Below are positions 1 through 49,384 of a stretch of DNA of 64,000 bases, piece by piece. The DNA lies in the NCBI GenBank assembly GCA_013398275.1, contig VZSE01014381.1:700298-764297 (forward strand), read 5' to 3'. Origin of the DNA: Promerops cafer (lineage: Eukaryota; Chordata; Aves; Passeriformes; Nectariniidae). A program made the position numbers and the translations under genes. The stretch's first letter is position 1. Every line of letters starts with the position of its first letter. Under the pieces are notes generated by a model. That model did not search any database, was not told where the DNA came from, and saw only the letters and a list, made by a program, of their open reading frames with translations.

Positions 1-204
1 AAGAGAGTGACTGGTTCCTGGGCATTAGACAAGGAATCTCCGTCAGGTTGAGGGAGGTGGTCCTTCCCTTTTATTCAGCACAGGTGATGAGGCCACACCT
101 GGAGTGCTGTGCCCAGAACTGGGCTCCTCAGTACATGAGGGACCTGGATGTGCTGGAGAGATTTTAAGGGCCATCAAGATGATAAAGGCACTGGAGCACC
201 TCTA
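1..204 (+). mobile_element. CR1 LINE fragment (3' part of ORF2), cut by window edge
   Basis: The sequence reads like the end of the avian CR1 reverse-transcriptase frame in sense orientation. It has the typical stretch encoding 'GL.RPHLEYCVQ', then 'ctgggctcctcagtacatg' and 'ctggagcacctct'. It is 5'-truncated by the window and interrupted, so not functional. CR1 is the dominant retrotransposon of birds and other sauropsids. Boundaries are approximate. Confidence 0.8.
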
Positions 205-3200
205 CTTAAAAATAACTTTCCAATATTCACTATTAGCATAAAATATGTCCTACAGTTACAAATGTTTTGAACAGTATGTTTTACTGTCCTTTCAGGTTTT
301 CCAGATCTGTTTGTATAGGTAATATTTATGTGCCTGATGGAATAGTTATTTTTTTAACATAGATATTTTAAACTCATCAATACCTAGGGAATTGGAGAAA
401 CTATCAGTAAGAAGGAAGTCTAAAGGGATCTGAAGGAATCTTTTGATCTTGATAAGTAGCTAACTATTCTGCTAAATAGTTTCAAGTTGTTAGCTTTGCA
501 TTTTTATAAACTATCCTAGATGTTTCTTTAAGGTAGAGACCTGCATTTCAGTCCATCAGTATTTGTCTGACTCAAGTTTAGCAGTAGGTAGCACAGAAAA
601 AAATTTGTTGCTCAACAAATGATGGTCTTTAGTACAGTCTCGTCTTGGAAGTACTGTCACTGTGTGTATGCATTGTATGAGAAGTAAAATCAGTGCTCTT
701 AGAATTATTTTAAATGATCAGGGAAAAACTGATTTCCATTCCTAATATTTTTTAAGCTATTAAACAATGACTTAAGCTACTATTTATAATACTTTTACAA
801 ATGGTACTTCATAGGTAAGGAGACTATTTACCACTACTCACTGCATCTTACAAATTTACTGGCTAATTATTAAATTTACTCTACACTTTATGATTCTGAA
901 TACGTTTTGTACCATCTTTTGCATTCATTTTGAGCATAAAACTATTGCTTAAATTGTTTTCACAGAGATGCTGAAAGTTAATAATCTTTCCTTGATTGAG
1001 CATATGGTCACATAAGTTAGGTTTTGTAATGTTTCAGGTTCTTTAGCTTGATGCCTAATTTTAAGACATAGGTAGAAAACATGATAAGCGTGCATGCTAC
1101 TTTGTTCCATTCTTAAATTTTTTTTATCTTATAACATATGGCTTTCATGTGTATTTTGTGTTGAATAACTAAAATATCTCTGAAAAATTTTAAATTATAT
1201 AGTTATGAAATGCAAAGAGAAAAAAAAATACATAGGACTGAAATTTAAAGGTAGTAAAGGTGAAAACAACAAAAAAATAATGGGTTTAAAAACCTGGAAG
1301 TGTTTAAATTCATGCAGATAAAAAGGTATGGGAACTGCTTGGGCCAAAAGCAGAATACCAGAAGACATGGAATTTGGTTTAGTCTGTGGAAAAAAAGTAA
1401 CATTTTAGTGTCATATAAACAGATCTATTAAGTTAAATTGAAAGACCCCAAGACTTTCAGGGTAAGGCATCCAGATTAGAAATCAAAGGTTAGAGCTGTT
1501 TGTATAACTTGGACTTTGCTTTTCTTTCTTATGTCTAGCAGGAGTTACACATTGAAGCACTATTTACTGGGCTTTGCCACTGAACCATTTCTTTTAGTGT
1601 ATCTGTAAGAATGACAAAAAACCCACCTGCTGCTTAATGGTGCTTCATTACTCCATAGTTCTTGTTCAGTTCATTTACTTAATTTCAATTAACTGAAGCT
1701 TGTCAAGGCTTTTATTTGACATTGAAAAAAATCTCTTTAATGTTTTTTCAACTTCTAGTAATTTTAAGTGGGACTTATTGCCTGCTTAACTATTACAATA
1801 TGTTCATTTGCAGCTACAGATACCATTTTTAAAGTCCTTGCCAGCTAGAAAGATGTCTAATGTGAAATAATTAAAACAATAGTATAGCTAGGCAATATTT
1901 TCCTTTTCTTAAAGTTTGTTCTTATGTTCAAACAGTTTTGGTTCCTTAAGAGTGAGTGCAACAGAGTGCATATGTGAAAGAGTTCTTCTAAGTGGCTGAA
2001 GCATGTCAAGGTACCATTTTACCAGCTTTATGAGTATTTTAAATTTTGGCATTCTATTGAAAGGAATCAAACCAGCAAATATTTTCATTAAGTGTATAAG
2101 ATGTCCATGAATATTGCTTTTTACTGGAAGCTAATGTTCACAGGAGTAAGGTTGTTTTTTCTTCCCCCCCCACTTCCCCCATGCACCAATTAATTGCTGG
2201 TTAATTAAAGCTAATACCTTGGCCTACATGATGTCTTATCTGTATCCCTAGCCCATCACACCTAAACCAAAATTTGTCTTGGGCTTCACTGTCTATTCCT
2301 GGTTACCATATATTTGTTCAGAAAAGAGAATGTAACTCTGGCCATTCTGAATTGGCCTGTAATAGTAAATCTTAAAGAGGAAGAGAACATCTGAAATGGA
2401 GGAGGAGAGATGAAATTTTTGTGAAGAACAGATTAGTTTTGTTTTCAATGTGAAGCCAGTGTTCAGTGGTTCTCAGAAGGCCCTACTGGTGTTTGTGGAA
2501 GACATCTCTTACTGATAAGTATTTCCATTGCTTCTTAAAGTGGCATTTGGTTTGTGGTAAGGTTTGTGGCATTCGAGGAAATAAACCTTTAAGTTCTCTA
2601 TTTGCTTATGTGTAAATATACTGTAATTTTAACTTTTGATCATCAGAGCTATCCATTTAGGGAATGCCAAGTCTTAGGGTTTTTTTGTTAGTGTTGCAGA
2701 AGGCAAGAAGAATTGTAGAATTTACTCTACTGTCCTGCCCAGTGTAAGAAAGGCCAACACGTTTGTGGGTCTACAGCTATTTCTCCAGATCTGTTTCAGA
2801 TCTGGTTTCTGTTTGTGTATATGGAATTACTGAGCTGAAAGTATCCTGATGGCAAAAGGAGAAACCCTTCATTTTTTTAATGATAATAGAGTTACTGGTT
2901 CTCTCTTGAAGTAATACAGTTTTGGTTCTTTTTGTTTTTTTAAAACCCCAGTTAATTAGATATGTGTTCAATTAGCTGAAATCATCACCATTTTTATTGT
3001 TGATAAATAGTGAAATAGACTTTTCAATCAGAATTGTGTTGAATAAAAATTCCGGATTTTGAAAGTCTTAATGGAAAGAAATTGATTAAGGAACTTACTT
3101 GCATCTGACATAAGAAAAGGCATTTTTTTCCTTTTTTTCTTCTTACTTTTACATCAAGAAACTTGCTTCCGGCCCTATAGTTGCTGATTTTCAGCAGCAT

Positions 3201-6109
3201 GGTAGCTCCCTTTCCACCCCAGCCTTGTTTCTTTGGTGCAACAGGGCCTGGAGGTAGGACTAGAAGTGTGGATGATTTCCTGTGCTGCCCAACAAAGTGG
3301 AACAACTGTCCTTTCTTGACGATGCTCACACAGGGTTGCTTTGTCACCCTGCATGCTCTACCATGGACAGAGTTTCCCTGGAATCTTTCTTTCCCATACC
3401 TCACACTCAGAAGATCAGAACAGCTACAGTACAGAGATTCTGACCCCTACACCCTCCTGAAATCACTGTTCACTTCTCCAACCTTTGGCATTAATTGACC
3501 TTTTTACATTAATGAATTAAAGTGGAAAAAAAAATTAACTGTTTTCTGTGGGATTTTCCATATGTTATGAAATGATGTCACAGGTAATTGGACCATACTG
3601 TCTTGGTACTTTTTTTTGTCTTATTCTTAGCCTGACTCTTGTGGTATCATATGGGTAAGGAAATGCTTTTCTCTCTTGGTGGATGTACTCTTTCACATCT
3701 TAGTGCCTTGGTTCTTCGTGAAATATTTTCTCAATTACTGTTTCACAGCATCAGGCAATTTATAAATGTGTGTTTGCTGCTCCAGTGATACTTTTAAACT
3801 TTCAGCATTACAAAAAATACCTGCACCAGGTGCACTGATTACCAAATGAGTAATGCAATTTAAAATGTGCCTGCTTAAATTCTATGAATAAGTAATTATT
3901 CTACTAATGACTGAAAAATAAATAAATGAAATATTCACTGTTGTTGTTCCCTTTGATTTCTGATATTAAAATAGCTTTTTGAGATTTAGAGAGTATTGTT
4001 CACAGAAGCAGAAATTTTATAAATCTTTTTATTGTTAATGAGACTGACTTCCATGAAACTGTTGATTCACATGAGTTAGAAAATGATAATTTAATTTTTT
4101 TTGATAGACTTCTATGTTGTCCATTCCATGGTTTTGCTTGGGTCTTACTTTGTCCTAATTGATCTGTAGTTACCCAAAATAATATATACAAGTGAAGTAA
4201 TATTAAAATATCAGCTATAGGAATTAATAACTAGATTGTATTCTTCCAGTTGATGTAACAGTTATGTATGGTGAGGGTGGTTTAGACAGAAGGGTTGTGA
4301 TCACTGTGGTATTCATGGGGCTCTCCAGAGTCTCTGTGAATTTTTATTGCCCAGGAATTTTGAGGCTGGGGGTGGTATTTGTATGTGTTGATGTAACAGT
4401 TCTGAAAGTAAAGCTTCACATCCTTTAGACCAATGAAGTTTAACCTAGAGCTTGAATCAAGAGGTGTAGCAAGTTCATATTTGGGAATGTGTGGTGATTT
4501 TAGCCCTGTCAGAATTAATCCCCTGATTTTCAGGAAAATTATAACTACAAGGATGGTGACTCTTACATTGCTGTATGTAATCCTCTTTTTAAGATTATAT
4601 AAAGATAACCTCAAAGATTTTAACCCTTGATCAACATATTCAGGAGCCAAACTGGGCATTTATTTTGAGAGACGAGAAAAAGGGGTCTAGGGATGAGGAA
4701 AAAAAGTCTGTCCATGATGCAAGAAAACAAATACCCCTGTGACATAGTGTTCCCTTGTCCATCAGTGGTAAGGGCTTGCATTATTTGAAATATAACTTTA
4801 AAATTGTTTAGTTAAAAAGAATCTTCATCTTTCAGTGTTTCTTCACCATCTATTTTTCTTTCTCATGGAGACTTTTTTGCAAATTAGATCAAGAAAGTAC
4901 AGTTGTTTTGCATTTGACATTACTCTGGATGTGAAAACTGCTCAGTCCTCCTAATGAATATTTTCACTTGGTCTAACTGCCATCCCATGCACTTCTTCAG
5001 ATGTTTAGTTGAAATTTTGTTTATTTTTGGCTGTGCAGATATAATTTTCCTGGCTCATAAATATTGGAGGTTGCTAGTGCTTGAAGCTTTCAGATTTTCA
5101 GTATTGGAAGAATCTCTACTACAACTTTTAGAAATCTTCCTCAGCTTATAAAAAGTTTTACTTCTAATGAAGTAAAAAAAAATGGTGGTAGTCCCATTCT
5201 CATGTAGGTCTGTCAGTTCTTCTACTTACGTGACTTCTTTATTGTCCCTGCTTAGTTTCATTCAGTATATGCGTGGTCTTTCTGCAGCAGCCTTGCTCCC
5301 CAGAAACCCGAGATTTTTGGAAGCATTTATGTCAACACTATTTGTTTCCAGTCTTCATTAATTTTGGACTGCTCTTTCATGGTCTATTATCCCAGGAGAG
5401 CTTTTCATGTCTTTTTCTTGAGTATGACAATCCATACTAGTACCTTATGTCAAGGTACGATATGTCAGTAATACTGTTTTTATCAGCACTGCAAACAGTT
5501 CCTGTGCTAGAGTTCTTGTCCGGTGTGTCACCTCACCTCTGCCCCCTGCCATGTCTGCATCAGTAATTTTCCTGTCAAAGGTTGAAGGGCAAAGTTTTGG
5601 ATTATGCTTCTCTTTTTCAATTGTGCAGCAGCATTTGTCGTATGTTCAGACCAGCCTTTAGAGACTACTAGGCATTCAAAGCTCTAGATAAGATAGTTCA
5701 TCTTGTACAATCTAGTTTGCCTGACTTTTCTTCCTGAAGCCTTTGTTTACCTGGAGTAAAAACATGTTTGGCTGGAAGTGAGTATGACCCAGTGTGCATC
5801 ATGCAATGAAGACTCTTTTGTTTGGTTTTTTAAATATTAACGTTGGAGTAGCTTCTTGGATCTTGAATGAAAATGACAAACATTGTCATGTGAGCAGGCT
5901 GTCACCTGGAAGAACCAACCTGCATCTGAGCTGGTTAGGCAATAACCTGTTAATTTAAAAATGTCAGTAGCTGAGTTTGGATAGTTAGTGGTGAAAATAA
6001 CTGATGACTAAAGCCTTAAATAAATTTAATGTTTCTTTTCTCCTTAATTCCTAACCAGTTCTTGATTTCTAATCGTTTAAGAAAATATGAGTGGGCTGCA
6101 GCTGTTAGA

Positions 6110-6163
6110 ATCTTTGGAACATGATGAAAACTCAGTATCTTTGGAGCATGATGAAAACAGAAT
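6110..6163. repeat. Short tandem duplication, about 27-bp unit, 2 copies
   Basis: The motif 'ctttggaacatgatgaaaac' is repeated 27 bp downstream with one A-to-G change. This is a local duplication in non-coding DNA with no evident function. Confidence 0.7.
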
Positions 6164-6834
6164 CAGTCAGTTCAACTCATTTGCTCTGTTCAGTAAAGCC
6201 CTTTTCAATATAAACTATGACACAAAACTTTATGTATTGTTGGTAAAAACCTATGTTTATTTTTAAAAGTTTAAATACTTTTTTAACTCTCCTATATTTT
6301 TGTGTGTTTTTCCTAATAGTATTTGACATGCATGTCAGTATTTTGTTTACAACATATTGAAAATGTGGAACTGCCATCATTGCTGTGTAAATGCACCTAA
6401 GTGTACCATATTGCCAAGAATATAAAATAGATTTCTGTTATAGAAGGATGTTAATTCAACAGGGTCAGAACAGAACATCAGGGTACTGTTGTTGTGGGTT
6501 GCAGTCGTGTGGTTACAGCCCCTCAGCTAGCCCCAAACCTAACTTTGTTTCATCTCCATCAGCTATTGTGATCTCCCTCACAGTGCAATAATTTCTCCCA
6601 GGTGTCGTGGTCATTTTTTCCTTCAAGAGGAAAGATGCAAAGCTAAGTGTAGATAATTCTTGCTTGCATGTTATCAGAAGATTGGCAAATGTGTTTGCCA
6701 AATGCAGTTAGCAGCTTGGTAGCTAGCAGAGCCAGAAACTCAGGTTTGGGCAGGTGGTATTACTTGCAGATAAATCAACACGTGAAGTCTGAGGAGATTA
6801 TACAATGAACTGTCTACCTGAGGATTCTGACACG

Positions 6835-6862
6835 ATTTATTTATTTATTTCTGTATTTATTT
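6835..6862. repeat. ATTT-type simple repeat
   Basis: Interrupted run of tttatttatt units, followed by an A/C-rich low-complexity stretch near 6900-6945 that includes an 8-C run. Confidence 0.75.
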
Positions 6863-7130
6863 TGCTTTGCACATCCTTAATGTAAAATTGAAAAAAGCAC
6901 AAAACTCATCCAACCAACCAAATAACAAACCAACCCCCCCCTAGCATTTTATATATATGTAGGTTAAATAGTTGAAGGAAAGAAACAATCATAATTTGTC
7001 AATTACAAAAGTATGCCTAAACTGGTTTGCTAATGTGTATTTAGAACTAGATTGTAGATCTTGGTTTCTTGGGAAGAATTTGAATTTATTGGAGTTGTTT
7101 GAATGTGTTGCTTTTATGATGTTTTCCATA

Positions 7131-9599
7131 CCAGTGTTCTCCAAAGTCAGGTGTAGGAGACCATCCACTGGAATGTGTGAAGAAAATCCAGGACTTATAT
7201 TTTACCTGAAAAATAAGGAAGAAATTAAGCTTTATTTAGTATTGACAGTGGCACCCTCTGTAGGTCTGTATATTGGATGGTCCTGTGTCACATTTTATTA
7301 GTGAGGTGTCCTGAAGACAGATTTAGTATTCCACAGTATGATGGGGTCACAGTAGCACCTTCATTTGTTCATTCACTTCCAGTGTATTGTAATGGAGGCA
7401 GTTTAGTTGTGCCCAGTTAGGAGGATTTGTGTGTTATAATATTTAGTTTTTACTAATCAAACCCTCACCAAATATGCAAGTGGCTTAAAAAAATTCCTGC
7501 AAAGAGACCACAGATTGAAGATAATACTAATAATGTGAATAATAAGAACATGGCAGAGCTGATGCTACTTCTACTCCTAGCATGAGCTCTTGGTCAGATG
7601 TATTATGAGATAAAACCATTGGCAATTGCATCTGACAAGAAGTCAGCCAAAACAATTTGGTTTATCAAGAATGGTATTTCAAATACGGATGTACATCCAC
7701 TATTGGAAATGATGAACACTGTTTCTTGAGATATCAGCTAATGATAGTATGAAGCCATCACAATTAGCAAGGCATTTAAAAACTAAGCACCCAAAACATG
7801 AAGACAAGCATCTACAGTTTTTTTCAGCAGTGTTAAAGTCATGCTATACTCAATCCAAGACTTTACAAGATTTCACTAAACTTAGTGATAGATCAATAGA
7901 AGCCACTTTTGAGATTTCTCAGTAGCAGAAGACACAGATGCTGTTGGGGAAGCATTTCATCTTCCTGCGGTAGTATAAATGTCTGAAATAATACATGGTA
8001 AACAATGTGGTGACAAACTCAAACACATTCTCTTGTCAGCAGATACTGTTGGAAGATGTCTGGAAAACATTGCCAAAGTTCTGAAGAAACAAATACCAGA
8101 AAAAATTACACAGTGGGAGAGGCTTGCTCTACAGACATTTGGATGAAAGTATAGGTGCTTGTGGTGTGGCTCGACTTACGGTAATTGCTAGAATCTGTGT
8201 CCCTAATGAAATTCAAAAAGAATTAAGTCATCAGGGGAAGATGTACCAGACAAGAGACATTCTTAAGCATAAATTCTAAATAGTATCTTCTTTAATAACA
8301 GGATTTTTTTTTTTTTTTAATGGAAAAACTGTATGAAAGTAACCACAGATGGAGTGGTTGATTTGACTGAAGTAAAAAAGGTTCTTGGCTAAGGTTACAA
8401 GTCGAGCACCACTAGCAGAATTCATTCACTGCATCATGCATAGGCAAACAACAAGGGAATTGGAGCCATAAGTGCACAAAGTGCTGCAAGATGTCATCAT
8501 TGTGGTTCATTGTATGAAAAGAAAACCTTTAAATAGTAGAGTATTTAAAATAATCTGTAATGAAACTGGGTGTGACCAGGAAGATCTTGTGTACTGTGCA
8601 GAGGATAGCTAGTTATCATGGCTAAGTGCTCAGAAGAGTTGTAAAACTTGAAGATTAATTACATGTTTTATCTCACAAAAAGACAAGTGTTATGAATTTC
8701 CTGACCTGTTTGGTGATAACAGTCAGCAGTATGCTGACTATCAGTTATTTTCAAAAAAATAAAGACACTTAAAGACACCCTCACTTGAAGGTGAAGATGG
8801 TATATTAACAAGTAACAAACCTATTGCTTTTTGAAATAAACTGATGCTATGGAGAAAGCATTTAAAAAATGGGTGTTTTGAAGTGTTTCCTTGTGTGATT
8901 TTTGTTGCCAGAAAAGATATGTCATCTCTAAAACCTTCCATATTTGTACACTTAAACTTGGAAGCAGAATTTCCTTATCTGCTTAAAAGTCCTCCCAATT
9001 GAGTTTCAGAATCTGAAAATTTGATAAAAGTATAAAAATGCAGCACCTTCCATTGGTTTGCAATAACAAGTGATTGATATCAGGGAAGATGGAAATTTAC
9101 TGGCCAAATTTCAAGAAAAACCTTTGCATAATTAGTGGATGGAGATACAAAATGAGTGTCATGATTTAGAAAGTGTAGCCAGTGATGCACTTTGATTTGG
9201 ATGTACATATCCTTGTAAATTGTGTTTTCCAGCTATGACATCCAATAAACTGAATTTAAAACTGGGCCTTCGAATCACTGTATTACAAAGTGTTAAGTCA
9301 GTATTTTAAAAAATGCTGAAGCATATTCAATCACATGGCTCTCACAAAAGAAAGGTACTTTTTTTTTTTAGTAAGAGTAAAATAATTTTTTACCATTAAA
9401 ATTATTTAAAAATACTGTTTATTTGATTTTAATCTCATCCTTTTTAATTTCTGGCTTTATATGTTTTAATACATATGGAGTGTATTAGTAAAGTGGTACA
9501 TATATTCAATTTATAAATAAATAGACACATATTGGGGGTATGTACTCAAAATTTTCATACTTATAGAGGTGCATAATCAAAAAGGTTTGGTGACAGCTC
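7131..9599 (+). mobile_element. Degraded autonomous hAT DNA transposon (Charlie/ZBED5-like)
   Basis: The ends look like hAT termini. The left end starts cagtgttctccaaag; the right end finishes with a 'gcataatcaaaaaggtttgg' type tail. Candidate 8-bp target-site duplications flank it, tttccata at 7123-7130 and ttcccata at 9600-9607, with one mismatch. The interior encodes broken fragments of a BED-finger hAT transposase. The element is about 2.5 kb, near the expected size for a full-length member. Stops and frameshifts throughout show it is long dead. The exact subfamily is not determined. Confidence 0.75.
7700..9350 (+). pseudogene. hAT transposase remains (ZBED5/SCAND3-like), broken
   Basis: Fragments read in several frames on the + strand. 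Near 7750-7810 is the end of a BED zinc finger, MKPSQLARHLKTKHPKHEDK, with the H-x4-H pair kept; the upstream cysteines appear lost. Near 7960-8110 comes a 'LPAVV...K.L..ILLSADTVGRCLENIAKVLKKQI' type block. Near 8130-8200 is a DESIGACGVARLTVIARIC block, corresponding to the 'LDEST' catalytic-region motif. Near 8320-8560 is a 'VTTDGVVDLTE...VLQDVI..V..MKRKPLNSRVF' block. Many in-frame stops and shifts are present. In domesticated ZBED5-type genes these blocks lie in one open frame; here they do not, so this is a fossil and not a host gene. Confidence 0.75.
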
Positions 9600-10433
9600 T
9601 TCCCATATTGTTATTGAAACCAATTGTGTTCACAGAAACAAATATGTGGAAGTTCATCCAGATCAGGGAAAAAATCTATTTTACATGTATATATTCTTTT
9701 CTCTTGAAAAGTAGTTGTCTGATAGAATGTTTTACTTCCAGATGTGTTTCAGGTGTAGTAATTCAGGAGGACAGGAGGTATGCTGTGTGCACGTGTATGT
9801 CCTGGGATGCCCCAGCTGGGATCTGACAGACTCAGTTCTAGCTGCTGAGTGGTGAGGTGGTGTGTCCTTGCAAAGTGCTTCCTGTCTCAGTAGATGAGGG
9901 AAGTGATTTGTGGGTGGACAACAGCGGGCAGAAAGCTGGTGGCAAATCTAGGGCTCTCGTTGCTGCTTGAGTGTATTGTTCNATAGAATGCAAACATTTG
10001 TGTGAATCGCTCCCGTTGCTGCTTGAGTGTATTGTTCTGGTGACAGCATGATTTTCTAGCATGTAAATATTTCAAATGTTTGGTTCATTTGAAGTTGTTG
10101 GTGCTCAGCTTATCTGAAATCAGACCATAAGTATGTCTTCTAGAGAGAGAATTTCTGATATATCACAGCTGAATTTCTCTTCTTGCCTTACGCAGTTGTT
10201 CTAAACTATGTAAATATATATGTTACTGAAGTGTCTTGGCATCCTTAGAGGTGTAACGTGGGACAAATTTCCAAAGTGATTGCTTTTTTTAACTGCTGTT
10301 ATGAAATAATCTGTTCTGCTGTACCTAAATAATATTTGGTAACTTCTTGATTAGTTGAACGTTTTATTTAATAGCTGTAGCTTACATGCAGAGATAAGTA
10401 CTTTTTAATCAGCTATCTATTTGCTTTTTTTAG
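9600..10433. other. Non-coding sequence before the first WWP1 coding exon
   Basis: Contains the single-N gap at 9982 and a 24-bp direct repeat around it. The 3' end is a pyrimidine-rich tract and AG acceptor at 10432-10433 that starts the exon carrying the WWP1 ATG. Confidence 0.6.
9958..10037. repeat. 24-bp direct repeat flanking an assembly N
   Basis: The identical 24-bp word occupies 9958-9981 and 10014-10037, an offset of 56 bp. The unknown base N at 9982 directly follows the first copy. This suggests a short minisatellite or a contig join that did not assemble cleanly. Confidence 0.85.
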
Positions 10434-10454
10434 GCTGAAGCCTAAACCTCTGAC

Positions 10455-47307
<36,853 letters not shown>

Positions 47308-47554
47308 AAGTGGCTTCTAGTCAAAAAGGATATCTTGCATAATAAAAGGCCCAGCCAACTAAAATTGCACACTTAATTGTATATAAGCTTTTTGTTCTGT
47401 ACAGTGATCTTTCTGGAACTCTAAAAGTTTAATTGTTCTCCGTTCTTCCACAAATATATGCAAAACAGTTCAGCCTTTTCTACTTTTATTTATTGCCCTT
47501 TCAAAAGACCAGAAAAACCCCTCCATAAATTTTGAAAGGAGACAAGAGACTTAT

Positions 47555-47592
47555 TTAAAATATATATATATAAAAATATAAATATATATACT
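47555..47592. repeat. TA-rich low-complexity run in WWP1 3' UTR
   Basis: Repeated atatata and aaaatataaat units, typical of AT-rich 3' UTR sequence. Confidence 0.85.
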
Positions 47593-48357
47593 AATAGGCT
47601 CTAGTTTTATAGAGCTTTAAGTGTATGAAAAGTTGCAGCCATTTAAAAGGGCCTGGATTTGCTTTATCTTGGCTTCATCATTCAGAAAAATGTTTAAACT
47701 GCTCAGTGTTCTCTAAAGAAACATCTCCAAGTTTGTTTTACTGCATGGCTGTTCTAAAAGGTGTTAAAGGCTTAGGCCAAACGTATCCTAACTTTGTAGA
47801 AAGATGCTGCTGGTATTTGAGACGACAGAATATGTTCTTCTGTCAGTTTAATTTTTTAAATACATAAATAGCTGATATATCCCTCTCTACTGATGTAGCC
47901 AAGGTCATGAATAAAGCCTTTACTACTTGCACAAAAGTCATGTACAATGAGATGTGATTTCATGTTGAAAGGAATTGGTGCCACTGTTCTGATTTACTGC
48001 AGGAGCTGAACAGAGTATTTTAATTCATTTGAGCAGCATTGAAATTTGTTTACATAGTACCTTGGGTTATTACCATGAGGATGTTAGGTAATCTTCAAAG
48101 GAAAAATAATAAAAGAGAAAATATTACCCATTCTTTTCTTGGTCTGGTGTGTTGCAGGTGTTGTTTTGTTTTTTTTTTTTTTTCTTTTTTTAAATTTGGT
48201 TTTGTTTGGTTTTCCTTTTCAATCTGTGATGTCCTTTTTATAACTTTGTAGAGTTATATTAATGTAAACTGAGCTATAAGGGTATACAAAAGGTAATGTG
48301 AATTTTGCTGCTTTCTGTGTTCTTGTTCAGTTTCAGATACTGGATCTAGTAAACTCA

Positions 48358-48363
48358 AATAAA
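48358..48363 (+). terminator. Candidate WWP1 polyadenylation signal AATAAA (proximal)
   Basis: Canonical hexamer about 1.05 kb after the stop. Candidate only. Confidence 0.45.
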
Positions 48364-48441
48364 ATGAAAGTTACTTAAGCTTTGCACAGATAAAAATATT
48401 ATTTAGTATTAAGTACTCTCGTTTCTCCAAAGTTCTTACAG

Positions 48442-48479
48442 AAGTTTAGATGTACTTGAATGAAGTACATCTAAAACTT
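48442..48479 (+). other. Hairpin in WWP1 3' UTR
   Basis: A 13-bp perfect stem (tttagatgtactt with aagtacatctaaa) encloses the 5-nt loop gaatg. It extends three more pairs (aag/ctt) past one bulged A. The function is unknown; the stem is too short for a typical microRNA precursor. Confidence 0.8.
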
Positions 48480-49366
48480 GTCATCCTTTTATGTAGGTCA
48501 GGTTTGTCCTAAGTGCACAATAATATAAAAGCATTTTAAAATTAGTTTTATTGGCATTTTATTGGCATATATTTGCTGAACTGCAAAGACGTATTTAAAA
48601 AAAATACTAAAATTTAACACCTTATTCATGTGAATTACATTAAATGCTACTTTTAGCAAACTGTGCTTCCTTATTATAGAGTAAAAACGTGTTTTAAATC
48701 ACCATTTGTAATATGTTTTAAATATTACCTGTAAATTCCATTACATTTAAATTACACAGAATTTTGTACACACATGAAAATGATTTTAGAAAACAATGCA
48801 ACACACTTGTGTTAACATATCATATTGCACTGTTGAAAGTGTACATGCGGAAAAAACCAGCTATATCTGTTCATGTATCTTTCCAATGCAGCAGCTGAAT
48901 TCTGCCAAAAATTTATTTTTCTACATATTGGATTGTCTCAAGGCTTTGTATTCAATATGCACAGCTTACACTGGAGCTGTATCTGTACAGAGTTCTGGTC
49001 ACAGCACTGGTGCAGCGGGCCCAAACCGACTGCTGTCTTACATGAATTTTCTGTGAGAGCTTCAAACATTTCCACCGCTTTGAGGGTTTGTCATACACCA
49101 CCAAATATCTTCTGCAAAACCATTTTTATATAGCACTACATTCATTTGACGTGCAAACCCACTTAAATTATCACTTATGCTGGTTAGAATGGAGAAAGTT
49201 TAAGAAAACAAACCAACAAGGTCAAAGGCCAGGCACCAGGAGTGTGTGTCACTTGCCTAAAGGACAAGGAGGGCTGAATGTCACAGTTAATGAATTTGCA
49301 CTAATGAATGACTTGGTGGCCCACTACCAACTGCTGAATTTTGTGAATCTGTGAGTAACTGAACAA

Positions 49367-49372
49367 AATAAA
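49367..49372 (+). terminator. Candidate WWP1 polyadenylation signal AATAAA (distal)
   Basis: Hexamer followed within 40 nt by a G/T-rich tract (tgtagttgttttattgttctgg), as expected downstream of a cleavage site. Confidence 0.5.
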
Positions 49373-49384
49373 AAAGACAGCACA

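Larger units (their letters stand above)
205..7130. other. Non-coding sequence upstream of the WWP1 start exon
   Basis: AT-rich DNA with no exon I can support. It is probably the first intron or the 5' flank of WWP1, because mammalian WWP1 has untranslated first exon(s) far upstream. Visible small structures are a 27-bp imperfect tandem pair near 6110-6160, an ATTT-type simple repeat near 6835-6860, an A/C-rich run near 6900-6945, and a more GC-rich block at about 3175-3490 that I cannot assign. Confidence 0.6.

Noticed and set aside
7700..9350. Domesticated ZBED-type host gene
   Set aside because: Stops and frameshifts lie in every conserved block, the BED-finger cysteines appear lost, and no long open frame survives.
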